Assembly: GCA_007844125.1 (NCBI GenBank) | Contig: CM017564.1 | Coordinates: 22,128,034 to 22,192,033 of the forward strand | Source of the DNA: Sinonovacula constricta | Taxonomy: Eukaryota; Mollusca; Bivalvia; Cardiida; Solecurtidae | Reading direction: 5' to 3' | Length of the DNA stretch: 64,000 nucleotides | Shown here: in pieces, positions 1 through 12,282 of the stretch | Layout of the letters: each line of letters begins with the position of its first letter | Position numbering within the stretch: the first letter of the stretch is position 1 | The notes under the pieces: generated by a model | Databases searched by the model: none | What the model saw: only the letters and a program-made list of their open reading frames with translations | Told to the model about the DNA's origin: nothing | Made by a program: the position numbers and the translations under genes

Positions 1-1854
1 GACTGCATGTGTTGGTGTTATTAAACATTAAACATCCAACATTACGTGTTGATGGGCTTATCAGAAAGCATATTTTAACAAGTGTGTTTTTAAGAGGCGT
101 GGCCATCGGATCTCATACAATTAAGTACGCTGTGTGGTTAGTTTTATATTGATTTTAAATAATTTGAAATAAAATATATTTATAGACACTTAAGCCTCAG
201 CAAAATTAATCGAGGCAAATTTAACGCAACATCACTAAATGTAAAGGACTGATTTAAATAGCTTTTGGTGGAATGATTAATGAATACTTGGTTTTATTTA
301 CCCTCCCCCTAACTATTGTTATAAGGCGAGCATTAATGTATAGAAGTTTAAAATAAAATAACACAGTTAATTTTTTATTAATGGCGTGAGGATGGCCTAT
401 TGCCATTAAGGTTAAGAATATTTAAAATTTAAAATTTAAGCGTGGTTGTTGCGTAATTGTGAATTGGCAATACGCTCCTAGATTATGGGTGTTTATGCTT
501 TCTGTGAAGTATTTATGGGTGTGTGATGTTTGTGTCTTAAAAGTTATAGTTATAAATTAAGATTTGTGCACTTTTTCTTTTCCTTCCCCCATACATTCTT
601 ATTTTCGTCCACATAATTAACATTATATTATTAATTCGCCTCACTTTTAGTATAGAACAGTGCCTCATTTGGGACATATATTGGTGACGGGGACATAACA
701 TGAAGATAAACGAAACAATTTAAAATTCAAGAAATGTTGTTGTTTAAAATAAAAGTTAAAATATAAGTTTGAACCGATGCTTATGGCACCTTTTTAGGAT
801 CAGTTAAGAATATGTCCTGTTAAAATATAAATAATTTAAATAATAGATACTGTGTACAGTTAGTTATGTACAGTCCCAATTAGAAGATGTTTCAGGCCTG
901 TCCAGAGTTTCCAAACTACGTTTTATCTACATAGTAGAGACTGATTAATATGTGGATGATGGGACCAGTAGTTTATTTCTGTGGTCCCGTTGACTGTCAA
1001 TTTGTATTTTCTTTTTTATTCATCCACATGCACCATAGAAATAGAGTTATAAGAGTTAAATTGCACAACGCAAACTATCGAGAGAAAAAAAGGGAAAAGG
1101 AGATATGTATACACGTGCTTGACAATTATAAAGGATATCTCGCATTCCCTATAGGGTAAGACTATTTTTTAAATAGTTTATAAGTCGAATGAGAGATTTA
1201 TTGTTCTATGTGAATTATAAAAATATGTTTATTTAGTATTGTTATAGATGTATGGACAGGCCTATGTCTGTCAGAGGCACTGTAGGGCGATAATATCTAG
1301 AGCACAGGAGAGAGATAAATGGTAGCATTTCCCCATAAGATACCTTAATCGTCCGATAAACCCCGTGTGGCGCCCCACGTATGATCAGAATCTGTAAGTA
1401 AACAGCACGGTAGATGTAGCCTCTATAATTTGATTAAAAATATAAAATCAGATATATGTTTTTACATTAATCCAACAGTTATTCAGGTGTTGTTATGTTT
1501 AATTCTGTGCTTAGTAGATATTGCGATATAATGATTGTGGTTTATTCAGTGGTTGTTTGAGAAATGATTAAACGGTATGTGTTTATGAAAGACCCTGTAT
1601 CAATATTTAGGCCTATAATGAGGCATAGTCATCGGACCATCGGAACTTACTCATTTTTCATCCATGCACATATATACGTTAAAGCTAATGTTACGCTAAA
1701 TCGTAATGAATAAGGAATGCAAGAAATTGTGGTTATTGGAATTATTAAACCTTACATGTTGTTAGAAGACCGTGTATAAATATTCATAAGAAGGCGTGTT
1801 GTAATGCCATCGGACTTTACCCATTTATTAATATAGGGCCGCACTGACATATAT
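1..1854. other. No gene seen
   Basis: AT-rich DNA with no long reading frame, no recognisable protein and no clear tandem structure. A short frame near 950-1159 has no domain and no conserved pattern. Confidence 0.6.
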
Positions 1855-2360
1855 CAAGCCCCTACCCAGCTTCGGATCAAAGGGGCACCAACAGGGCAAC
1901 GGACGGTGAGGTACCAATTGGGTATGTGCTTCTACACCTAGCATCTTACAAACAAACGCAAAACCCTACCTCCAAAGAAAGATTCTGACCTAAAATAAAT
2001 TTAATATTTGAAAAAAGGTAAATAACAGGTCATTTACAGTTATAAAAATGTAAAGCACTTCTATCTTACTGAGAGCGAGAGAAAACTTTTGTAATTGTCA
2101 CCAAAAAATAAAGCTCTCAACCATACCTCACTTTTTTCCAGTACCGTGTTGTCTATAACTGAACAATGATGAAACACTGGTGGTTGAAATATTATATAAA
2201 CATTATAGTTACTATTATAACAACAATATTGTATTTTCTATTTTTGTGTTGTGTGTGGGATAAAATATGAAGAAATAAATGGAGAGGTAATGAAATAAAC
2301 ACAAACATCCAAACACAAATATTAACCTGACACAATTTTGCATCCAGTATTGGAGCCGAC
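1855..2360 (+). repeat. Dispersed 'leader' repeat, copy 1
   Basis: This stretch shares an ordered series of short blocks with 8575-9115 and 26755-26935. They are a segment with cttcggatca and a following agaggtg/aaggggc, then ggacggtgaggta, then a block ending tcttacaaacaaacgc. Copies 1 and 2 also share cttttgtaattg, an atattatataaa stretch and a gggataaaatat/aggataaagtat block. All three copies are followed by monomers of one ~75-bp satellite family, so I read the leader and the satellite as one element. No coding capacity is seen. Boundaries are approximate. Confidence 0.55.
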
Positions 2361-2759
2361 AGGTTGCCTAGATCTTATATACACAACAACATCTTAACCA
2401 TGTTGCTGCAAACAATTATACCTTAAATGAAGTTACGGTTGTCAGTAATCTTACCATCAGTTTTGGAAAGTACACATTAAGCACGATTGAAATTTATAGA
2501 TATCGGGGTCAGATAAGACCATGTAACAGTATCTCAAAAGTCAATCGTCACGTGTTTTTTTCTAGTTTTGAAGGAGCTTACTGTGCAGCGTGGCTCGGAT
2601 AGGAAATACCTTGTGTAATGACAAGTGGAGTTCTATGCTTTACTTTTCCATCGAATGTAGGACATCAATAAACTGCATTTCGCGGGATAGTTATAGTGAT
2701 AATATTGTATTTGCTTGCTTATGAAAGAAAGGGGACCCAAGCTACACCAATAACATCCA
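2361..2759. other. Transition between leader and satellite
   Basis: This contains a family E fragment on the minus strand (about 2560-2680, with cgtggctcggataggaaata) and degenerate satellite-like stretches such as catccaaaatgtcggatatt at its end. No gene is seen. Confidence 0.4.
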
Positions 2760-4999
2760 AAATGTCGGATATTATGCTAAATAATATTTCATGTTTTAAC
2801 CTTATATATTGTTTCTATTACAGCATTGGCATCCATACTGTCAGATACTATCTTTAACAAGCTTGCATCGTTCAGCCTGATATATGATATCTACACTATT
2901 AACATACAAACTATCAGATGCTATCTTTAATCTGCTTTCATCTCTCAGCCTGATATATGATATCTACTACATTGACATCCAAACTGTCAGATACCATCTT
3001 TAATAAGCTTTCATCTTTCAGCCTGATATATGATATCTACTACATTAACATCCAAACTGTCAGATACTATCTTTAATAAGATTTTATCTTTCAGCCTTAT
3101 ATATGATATCTACTACACTAACATCAAAATTGTCAGATACCATCTTTAATAAGCTTCCATCTTTCAGCCAGATATATGATATCTATACATAAACATCCAA
3201 ACTGTCAGATATCATCTTTAATAAGCTTTCATCTTTCAGCCTGATATATGATATCTACTACATTGACATCCAAACTGTCAGATACCATCTTTAATAAGCT
3301 TTCATCTTTCAGCCTGATATATGATATCTACTACATTGACATCCAAACTGTCAGATATCATCTTTAATAAGCTTTCATCTTTCAGCCTGATATATGATAT
3401 CTACTAAATTGACATCCAAATTGTCAGATATCATCTTTAAAAAGCTTTCATCTTTCAGCCTTATATATGATATCTACTACACTAACATCAAAATTGTCAG
3501 ATACCATCTTTAATAAGCTTCCATCTTTCAGCCAGATATATGATATCTACTACATTGACATCCAAACGGTCAGATACCATCTTTAATAAGCTTTCATCTT
3601 TCAGCCTGATATATGATATCTGCTACATTAACATCCAAACTGTCAGATACCATCTTTAATAAGCTTTCATCTTTCAGCCTGATATATGCTATCTACTACA
3701 TTAACATCAAAACTGTCAGATACCATCTTTAATAAGCTTTCATCTTTCAGCCTGATATTCGATATCAACAGCATTAACATCCAAACTGTCAGATACCATC
3801 TTTAATAAGCTTTCATCTTTCAGCCTGATATATGATATCTACTACATTAACATCCAAACTGTCAGGTACCATCTTTAATAAGCTTTCATATTTCAGCCTG
3901 ATATATGATATCTACAGCATTAACATCCAAACTGTCAGATACCATCTTTAATAAGCTTTCATCTTTCAGCCTGATATATGATATCTACTACATTACCATC
4001 CAAACTGTCAGGTACCATCTTTAATAAGCTTTTATCTTTCAGCCTGATATATAATATCTACAGCATTAACATCCAAACTGTCAGATACCATCTTTAATAA
4101 GCTTTCATCTTTCAGCCTGATATATGATATCTACTACATTAACATCAAAACTGTCAGATACCATCTTTAAAAGCTTTCATCTTTCAGCCTGATATATGAT
4201 ATCTACAGCATTAACATCCAAACTGTCAGATACCATCTTTAATAAGCTTTCATCTTTCAGCCAGATATATGATATCTACTACATTAACATCCAAACTGTC
4301 AGGTACCATCTTTAATAAGCTTTCATCTTTCAGCCTCATATATGATATCTACAGCATTAACATCCAAACTGTCAGATACCATCTTTAATAAGCTTTCATC
4401 TTTCAGCCTGATAGATGATATCTACTTCATTAACATCCAAACTGTCAGATATCATCTTTAATAAGCTTTCATCTTTCAGCCAGATATATGATATCTACTA
4501 CAATAACATCCAAACTGTCAGATACCATCTTTAGTAAGCTTTTATCTTTCAGCCTGATATATGATATCTACTACATTAATATCCAAACTGACAGATACCG
4601 TCTTTAATAAGCTTTCATCTTTCAGCCTGATATATGATATCTACTACATTAACATCCAAACTGTCAGATTCTATCTTTAATAAGCTTTCATCTTTCAGCC
4701 TGATATATGATATCTACTTCATTAACATCCAAACTGTCAGATACCATCTTTAATAAGCTTTCATCTTTCATACTGATATATGATATCTACTACATTAACA
4801 TCCAAACTGTCATATACCATCTTTAATAAGCTTTCATTTTTCAGCCTGATATATGATATCTACTACATTAACATCCAAACTGTCAGATTCTATCTTTAAT
4901 AAGCTTTCATCTTTCAGCCTGATATATGATATCTACTACATTAACATCCAAACTGTCAGATACTATCTTTAGGAAGCTTTTATCTTTCAGCCTGATATA
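2760..4999 (+). repeat. 73-bp satellite array (about 30 units)
   Basis: Direct tandem repeats with a period of 73 bp, measured between successive taataag landmarks at 3001, 3074 and 3147. The unit reads ctgtcagataccatcttt, then aataagctttcatctttcag, then cctgatatatgatatctac, then tacattaacatccaaa. The first two or three units are diverged and the centre is homogeneous. The last unit breaks off at about 4998. The unit is alignable with the 76-bp unit at 27.1-28.3 kb. It is not coding: 73 is not a multiple of three and stops are frequent. Confidence 0.95.
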
Positions 5000-5383
5000 A
5001 AGTGTCTCCTCTAACTTTAATACACAGTATTTACGTACGTACATGTAAATGGAAACATTGTAAATACCACTTAACTAGATAAAAGTTCTCAAGAACCCAA
5101 CAAATATATTTTTTATGGCTTTAAAAGGACCGTTCAAGTGGCCGACATAAAGTAACTTTTACTATGGCACATACCTATTCTTTTATTTTTTTTCTTTGCT
5201 TTTAACTATATTTTGGTATATACATTTATAATATACCATAATGTTTTTATTTACTTAAGGTTGTATCTTACAGTTTTTCTCGGTATATTACATGTAACAA
5301 AATATTTACATTGTAATTTTGTCATACTTTGAACAAGAAAATTTTGAGGAATAGTGTCTTACATTGTGTCAACACCAGCATCA
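5000..5383. other. No gene seen
   Basis: AT-rich spacer between the 73-bp array and the ATC microsatellite; nothing recognised. Confidence 0.6.
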
Positions 5384-5551
5384 TCCTCCTCTTCCTCATC
5401 ATCACCTTCACCAACACCATCGTCAACATCATCATGATCACCATCATCATCAACACAACCATCATCATAATCTTTATAATATTCCTAATCCTCCTTATAA
5501 TCATAATCATCATCACCATCATTATCATCATCGCTTTCATCATCGTCATCG

Positions 5552-5597
<46 letters not shown>

Positions 5598-5701
5598 AAT
5601 CATCACCTACGTCAACATCATTATCATCAGCAGCAGCAGCAGCATCATCAGCAGCAGAGGCAACACCTTCGTCAACAATATCATCATCATCGTCATCATC
5701 G

Positions 5702-5761
<60 letters not shown>

Positions 5762-5850
5762 CCACCACCATCACATCATCACCTTCATTATCACCACCAC
5801 CATCACATCGTCATTATTATCATCATCACAATCACATCATCATCATCAAT
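5384..5850 (+). repeat. (ATC)n microsatellite, interrupted
   Basis: A long compound trinucleotide tract of ATC/CAT with CAG, CAC and CGT interruptions. The purest runs are about 5550-5595 and 5700-5760. Long frames here read poly-His, poly-Ile or poly-Met, depending on frame, and are artefacts of the repeat. Confidence 0.97.
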
Positions 5851-7069
5851 AGTATAAATGAATTCTGCCTCACTCTACATCATCACAATTTGTAGCAAAT
5901 GCATCTTTTTCTTCTCCTTTTCTCATTCTTCTTCTTATTCGTCTTCTTTTTTGTCATCAGTTAACATCATTGGTATCGCCATACTCCTTGTCATCATCAT
6001 TAACATCAACGTTATCAGCATGATGAGTAGCAGCAAATAAATTCCGTTTGGATTAAAAAAAACTTACATTATATTTCGCACCATTGTAATACCTACAAAG
6101 AATAAAGTTATTGTTTCTCAATAAAACATTTAAAGAAACTATCTAACATAATTACATAATCTGCATATAAATTTGGTAATACTTAAAGATATTGTATTTG
6201 AATAGGAAAGATGTGTTGGTAACATTTCCTTTTGGATAAGACTAAGATAAAATAATTGTATATAGAGGTACATGTGTCATGGCGTACCATGTCCGATTAC
6301 TCCATTATCAAATGCATTATAGCAAGCACGATTTACCTCCCTTAAATAGCCCCATGCATTAATAGTAATATCTGTGTTTAAACTTCTAGAACAAGGAAAA
6401 CAATCGCACGGTTCCTGTGCAAACATTGAACCACGTACCGCTGTTGCTAAAAGGCATGCGCTAATATAAATAGGTAAGCAACTATTTTACTTTTGATGTG
6501 TAAAACAACTAACAGATTTGGAAAGAACACTCAAGTATATGTAACGTTTCCTAAAACTATATTATTGGTAGTCCCAATCGAACTAACTTCAATAACGATA
6601 ATAAAGATACAGTTATCATCTTTACCTTACTGATGCTCTGGCAATATGAAATTCAAAAGCGACAAACACACAGACACAGTTTTAAACTTGTTGGCTTCGA
6701 TAATTGGTTTATTCCGCGATTCATTCGTAGCGATATGTAGAGACAGGGAATAGGTTCAGTTTTCAGGAAGAGGAGTTTCGCAGATATAAACCACGGTTGT
6801 ACTGATATGGGCCTTCTTAACCACATACTGCCTACTGACTAAATACTTTATCTATAACTGAAATACTTGCTACAGACGCAATGACAACCTACTGACTGGA
6901 TGTTTTAAAGTTGGCTCCGTAACTTTATGCTCACCCTATGGCTACTTTGGTTATTTAACGATGTAAGATTACCGATGAACGTACCAGGATTCTCTTCTCT
7001 TCGAGGTTCTTTTCTGGAGCCGAGGGTAATGCGAACGCGTAAAGAACAAATTTCGCCCCCTCCCTGCCT
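5851..7069. other. No gene seen
   Basis: AT-rich sequence with a thymine/cytosine-rich stretch at 5900-5960. No domain, splice pattern or tandem repeat was recognised. Confidence 0.55.
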
Positions 7070-7200
7070 TAGTAACTCTGGCTCAATTTGACCTAGTGGT
7101 TATAGGGGAGATGTCGTGTGACAATGTTGACGGATGTATGACGCCGACGGCTGAGAATCACAGTAGCTCTCACTAAACATAAGCTCAGTTGAGGTAAACA
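7070..7200 (+). repeat. Dispersed repeat family H, copy 1
   Basis: Contains gctcaatttgacctagtgg, then ggagatgtcgtgtgacaatg, then ttgacggatg. The same order occurs at 51462-51592 and 59249-59383. From memory, the pattern 'ctcaatttgg..agtggttataggggagatgtc...gttgacg..gacgg' is a very common bivalve interspersed repeat; this identification is unsearched. Confidence 0.6.
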
Positions 7201-7411
7201 AGGCAAATACAAAGTACATAAAATAACATTTAGCTTGTATTAACCTGTCTATAACCTTAGCTCAGTTGAGGTAAAACAAGACAAATACAAAGCACATACA
7301 ATAGCATTTACTGTGTATTAACCAGTGTATAACATCAGCTCAGTTGAGGTAAACAAGACAAATACAAAGCACATAAAATAACATTTACCGTGAATTAACC
7401 AGTCCATAACA
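7182..7411 (+). repeat. 77-bp tandem repeat, three copies
   Basis: Three direct copies start at agctcagttgaggt at 7182, 7259 and 7337, so the period is 77-78 bp. Each continues with aacaagacaaatacaaagca and a tattaaccagt end. The array abuts family H copy 1, and its first landmark overlaps the tail of that repeat, so it may have grown from that tail. Confidence 0.9.
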
Positions 7412-7948
7412 AATTAAGAACAACACATTGTAAATAATGGTAACAATTATCTAAACTGCTAACAAATATAAATAACTTCATTCAATATAGGACATAAAAT
7501 AAGAGAAATAAATAAATACTAAATAAAATTTACTAATTCAAATGGGATCAACCTCTGCACAGAAGTATGTAAATCGTTCAAAAGTTTTAATGTCTATGAA
7601 ATTAAATGTATGACAGGTAATTATTAATAAAGGCAAGTATACCAACCAACATATAGATTTGTGGTTATAAAGTCCATTGCCATGAATGGTGTAGCAATGA
7701 AATAATAAAGAAACTTTTACTAAAATCCACTGAGTTAGTCCTACAAACATGGCAATCACATTTGCTTGTCATCGTTGTATTAGTCTCATACATAAATTTG
7801 CTTGGTCTTATTTAAAGGACTAAATCTTTTATATGCAGATATTATTGTATCGGTGATATGAAAATTGTAAAAAAAATACGAATGATAACTTAAAAATATG
7901 ATTTGTTTTATTTATATTGTTGTAAATGTGCTCTCCACAGAGCTGTCA
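7412..7948. other. No gene seen
   Basis: AT-rich; no supported feature. Confidence 0.6.
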
Positions 7949-8019
7949 TCCAGGGAAGCTCAGTTGGTAGCGCACCTGAATCTGGAGCAAGAGGTCGTAG
8001 GTTCAAGCCCCATCCTGGG
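7949..8019 (+). mobile_element. tRNA-like sequence, probable SINE head
   Basis: 71 nt with a foldable acceptor stem (TCCAGGG with TCCTGGG, two G-T pairs). It has an A-box-like AGCTCAGTTGGTAGCGC and a B box GGTTCAAGCCC. The anticodon stem and part of the T stem do not pair, so a working tRNA is unlikely. It reads as a tRNA-derived SINE head or tRNA pseudogene. No second copy of the sequence downstream of it was found in the window. Confidence 0.6.
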
Positions 8020-8574
8020 TAAATGGTTATTTTACCTTGGTTCATAACAATATATACTACTATAAATACTACCATATACTGCTATAATTAAGCACGGTAC
8101 ATGGACGTTGTGAACCACATACTATGTGAAGCAGGATGATGCAAACATATTTTTGAGACTACGTGAACCAAACTCTCTTCGCTCCATATGTTTTACTATT
8201 GTGGGTGGGGTAATGAAAATGACAACGATGTTGGAACAAGGAAGTAATCCAATTTAATACCAAGTGCTGTCAATAAGGCAATGTGTACATGGTGTCCAAA
8301 TAAATAAATAGCAGGAAAAAACGTGTACGAGCATTATTACACTTGGAAATCCGTTTTAAAGGTGATATAATATGATTTTTACAAACACAACTGCATACTG
8401 CCGAAGCCTTCAGCTTGGATACGCATTAATTTACTAAAGGAGGGTAATATGCTGTATTCCGGGTTAATTTTTGGGGTCAATATACACATATCTTTCTTAA
8501 TAACGGTAACGTGAAAACTATCTATAACGTAGCATATATGTTAAATACAATATGCTCAGAAATAACGGTTATGC
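8020..8574. other. No gene seen
   Basis: AT-rich sequence downstream of the tRNA-like head. It may include a SINE body, but there is no second copy to define one. Confidence 0.5.
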
Positions 8575-9175
8575 AGGCTTCCGATAAAAAAAACGCAATC
8601 TGTATGTAAGTTCATAGCACCCCAATCCTGTTCCGGATCTGGTTCGGATCAGAGGTGTCTCAGAAAGGCATCAGACGGGGAGGTATTAATTGGGGACCTA
8701 GTCCACTCCACTTTCTGTATCTTACAAACCAGCGATAAACCGCACCCCGAAAGAACAATACCCTTTCACAAAAATATATCTTTGACAAAAGTTTGACTAC
8801 ACTTATACACATTTAGAACATGTTCATCTCACTTACTCTTTAAGGGCAGGACACACTCTTTTTGTAATTGCCGTCAAGCGTATAGGTTTCACTATTCCCT
8901 CTCATTTCTCTGTCTCTGTCTGCACTGATGGAAAAAGGTTGCATTATTATATAAAGGGGTACTTATAATTATATACCTATAACACTCGTGTGCTCTTTAT
9001 TTATTATTTCTATGGTATATGTAGGATAAAGTATACACCAACAAACAAAAGAAGGTAAAGAACACATGAACCCCTCCAAATCCATATATACACCAGTCTT
9101 TACTACCATAAATATGCTTGCAGTATTATCAGCTTTCATGTTTTAATTTGATAAACAGTATCTACTGCACCTCTT
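8575..9175 (+). repeat. Dispersed leader repeat, copy 2, with one satellite monomer
   Basis: Begins with gcttccgataaaaaaaa, shared with 26757. It continues through ggttcggatcagaggtgtc, acggggaggta and tcttacaaaccagcg, the same order as copies 1 and 3. At 9136-9175 it ends in one degenerate satellite monomer (agctttcatgttttaattt then gataaacagtatctac). This copy therefore has the leader but no expanded array. Confidence 0.55.
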
Positions 9176-9325
9176 AGAGACAGTATTGACAAATAGAAAT
9201 AATGTTAATAGCACGTATATATACAATTGCTTATTAAAAAGGCAAGCATATTTTAATAGAAATTGACCTCAAAAGCATCCGCAAATTAAACATTTTGTCT
9301 TTAGCACATATCTTCTTTTCCATAT

Positions 9326-9650
9326 TTTAATTCTCTCGTCCGCTTTCACGCCTGGTTTCCACAGCTTGATTATGTGCTGGCTTTGCGTTCGCTTCAGGGT
9401 TTTCCAGCCAGAAATTAGACCAAGCCTCCATATTCGTAAGGTCCCTATTTCCAATTGTGTTACCATTTGCACCGGTTTCGCAAATTTTAGTGCCAAAGAG
9501 ATCTCGGTTTCCCCTTCTTCCAGCTAAGACAGAGATCTGTGCAAAGCCGATAATGGGGACAAAACTACAGGAATTTAGTCCTACACGACACACTTTGCAT
9601 AGGGTCACTGTGCTACCGGATCCCGAAGTCCTTACGCAAAACACGTGTCG
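9326..9650 (-). other. Unassigned coding-like segment
   Basis: About 320 bp that are visibly more GC-balanced than the surroundings and open on the minus strand for 105 codons (9327-9644). The translation is compositionally protein-like, including LFGTKICETGANGNTIGN and NMEAWSNFWLENPEANAK. I do not recognise a family and see no second exon. A cag-like acceptor is not obvious. It could be an exon, a captured fragment or chance. Confidence 0.25.
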
Positions 9651-9659
9651 TTTTTAGCA

Positions 9660-10389
9660 AACATTATATAAAATATAACGAAGGTTATAATGTTTACATA
9701 TTTGATGTGTTGCTGTTAACCTTTTAGTAAATATATTTGGGCAGCTGTCTCTATTACCCCCTTTTAGATAAGAAATTATACGAATGTATTACTTACATCC
9801 GTTTATGTTGGTTTTAAAATACAATGAACATCTGATGAAGATGTTCCAGCAGGGAACTATATTTCTAGTATCTCAAGCCTGTTTATATACTTCGTCATTA
9901 TATCAATAGATGCTTAACAATGTTATAACTACATTCTCAATATATATCTTAATATATAGTGGTAGTTATATATCCAATTTATGATATTTCGCAGAAGCCT
10001 TAGTCATGCTGTATATTATCTGATTATCTGATACATGATAACATGATAATGTGCAAATGTTGGAGCTTATTTAAATTATCATTGTTTATTAAACTCGGTA
10101 TGGCTGTGCTAGGTAAACGCTGTTGTGCTAATTTGAAATCAGTTGTTCACTTGACCTAATTATCAATGTACTTATTTTTTTTATTTTCAAATTATAAATA
10201 TTAAAAGATGTTCATGGATAATACTGTAAATGTCATGAGTTATTTCAAAATTAATAAGCATACTCTGTTAGAAATTATACATACTTATTTTAATAATTTT
10301 CGAAGTCAAACACACATTGAAGACATATTTTATGTTATCAATTGCAAATAATTACCAATGAAAACAAATATACTGTAAGAGTTTCTCTT
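9660..10389. other. No gene seen
   Basis: AT-rich; nothing recognised. Confidence 0.55.
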
Positions 10390-10560
10390 TTGCAACTTGT
10401 TAAGCACAACCATTGGCTCTATGCATATTATACAATTTATTAGCACAACCATCGACTGGTCGTATACAACCTGTTTAGCACAAGCATCGGCAGTCGGTAT
10501 CATATAAAACTTGGATAGCACAACCACCGGCTGTCGGTATCTTATATAATTTGGTTAGAT
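10390..10560 (+). repeat. Degenerate 39-bp-type monomers
   Basis: Four diverged units carry the landmark tagcacaaccat (10390, 10440, 10477, 10517 area), followed by ggctcta/ggctgtcggta and a tatacaattt-like end. They are the same family as the array at 12275-13122. They sit just left of the duplicated block, and a single similar unit (caccggctgtc..tcatacaattt) is at the left edge of the second block at 17.97 kb. Confidence 0.7.
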
Positions 10561-12275
10561 CAACGATTCGAATCATGTTGCCAGTTCAGCTTGTTTCATA
10601 TACTAAACTTATTTAAATATCTAACGCATTCGGATTTGATGCCTCACATACTAAAACAAAAACAACAAAGTTATTGCTTATTTAAATACCGTCGCCATGA
10701 AACAAACACATAATTAATGGACGCTTTATTGGCAACTGGAACTTTTTCTTCAATATAAAAACATGTTGTGCATGCGTTTATTTTTATATACGACTGTACA
10801 CTTACTCGACGTTATCAGTAGGTGTCACTTATTTCAGTCATAGTTTCGTGCTGTTATTATTTCGTTTAAATGTGTTCTGTGTGACGCTTGTAATCTTTAG
10901 CTATACCTTACCATAGCCTCGAAAGGCGGTAACTGTCGAGTTTGCTCTTTTTGTTAAATTATCACAGATCACAGATTTGTTCTTTCTTTTGTATTTGTCT
11001 TGCTTGTAAATACATGTGTCCTGTGTGCCTTTCAAAATGTTGTTGTACGTTGCAATGCTCAAAGGACTTTGTCAGTTTTTCTTATTGTTTACGCGTTCAT
11101 ATGTCATTACAAGATGTAATAAAACAAACAATACGATTTAAATTTGGTACTAACATGAACGCTGCTTTTGCCTTCATTTTTCCTAAATTAACGAACTGTT
11201 CACCACACAAATCTGATATTCTGTCTTGTAATAAAGGTGAACATCATTCATTCAAATCAATTATAATTTTACCTATTATCATCGTCCTCTCTTAATATAT
11301 TATTTGTTTTATTGGATATTTCTAATTTAGGAGTTTAGGATTTAGCAGAAAGGTGTCCATGTTTCTATAAATCAATGTTTTCTCTTCATATCTTATTTGC
11401 CCTATGGATATTTCTAATTTAGAAGTTTACGACTGACAACATATCTGTTATTTGGCAAAAGAATGTAACACTGGAGCAAGGTGTCCATGTTACTTTTTAC
11501 CTTTTTCATCAGACTGATCTGGACAGTTTGAAGATAACTGTATAGATGGATATTATGGTAGGAAATGGTTTACCATAGGAAATGATATTACATGTGTTTA
11601 GACAACAGTATTATACATGTATGTCTAGGCGCCTTTTACTTTAGCCGTGTAATAACAAAATACTATATCAGCATGGATACTTCTCCACAGATTCCCTGTA
11701 TCATGTTAATCTAGATGTTCCCCAAACTGTCAATCGGACACATCCTGTTGTATATTATGTCACGAAGATTATAATTCGTCGGGATCCAACAAGTGTGTTG
11801 AATGTAAGAAACCATACCATTCATGCAATTCACAAAGAATACGTATATTTTGTAAAATCGGTTTCTACCGTGATCAAAAGAGAGACAGTAATAGAAATAT
11901 AGTAAACCATTTTGCCCTTCGTCTGTAAACGGTTTATGATTCAATTGATGTAATTATCAAACGGTTGGATGTAGTGTAGAAAATACCGTACGCAAACAGA
12001 ATTTAACGGCATCTGTTGGTTCAATAAGCAATGTCTATTACAAATAAATTGACGCTATGTATGGAATTGGGTTTTATTCACAAAGCAATACTAAAGACGG
12101 CTGTAAAGGACAATAGGATCACTGGTTTAGATGTACGACAGTATATTATTCAGACAAGTGAGAGTTAGAACTGTAGTTGCTCTGGAAACGAAACAACTGG
12201 TCAATGCCATACGTGTGAAAATGGCTATTTAAGCGCTAATTGCACGCTACCATGTCACAGAAGGAAACATGTTCA
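10520..12275 (+). repeat. 1.75-kb duplicated block, copy 1
   Basis: Matches 17962-19740 in the same orientation almost throughout, for example gccagttcagcttgtttcat, ccgtcgccatgaaacaaac and ccccaaactgtcaatcgg. It contains the ggcggtaactgtcg tail of family D at about 10925 and a broken EGF-rich reading frame from about 11460. The two copies differ by many substitutions and small indels, so the duplication is not recent. Confidence 0.9.
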
Positions 12276-12282
12276 TGTATAA
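11461..12282 (+). pseudogene. Multiple-EGF-like (MEGF/scavenger-receptor-type) fragment, broken, copy 1
   Basis: Three cysteine-rich pieces lie in order but in different frames. Near 11520-11600 a piece contains DNCIDGYYGRKWFTIG. At 11728-11928 there are 67 codons starting CQSDTSCCILCHEDY, with CVECK and FCKIGFYRD. At 12172-12280 a piece reads CSCSGNETTGQCHTCENGY and then CTLPC. Closely spaced CxxC and GYYG/GFY signatures of this kind are typical of MEGF10/11 and SREC-type extracellular domains. In-frame stops (near 11517 and 11599) and frameshifts separate the pieces, and no signal peptide, membrane segment or splice sites are seen. I infer a decayed gene fragment carried by the duplicated block. 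The array at 12.28 kb begins where the frame ends. Confidence 0.65.

Noticed and set aside
2760..4999. CRISPR-like regular repeats
   Set aside because: The units are head-to-tail with no unique spacers, and the DNA is eukaryotic; the same applies to the arrays at 12, 27, 30-35 and 37 kb.
5322..5895. Long frames of poly-His, poly-Ile and poly-Met
   Set aside because: They are translations of the (ATC)n microsatellite in different frames.
7949..8019. Functional tRNA gene
   Set aside because: The anticodon stem and part of the T stem do not pair; a SINE head or pseudogene is more likely. The same holds for 15834-15905, 52855-52950 and 61971-62045.
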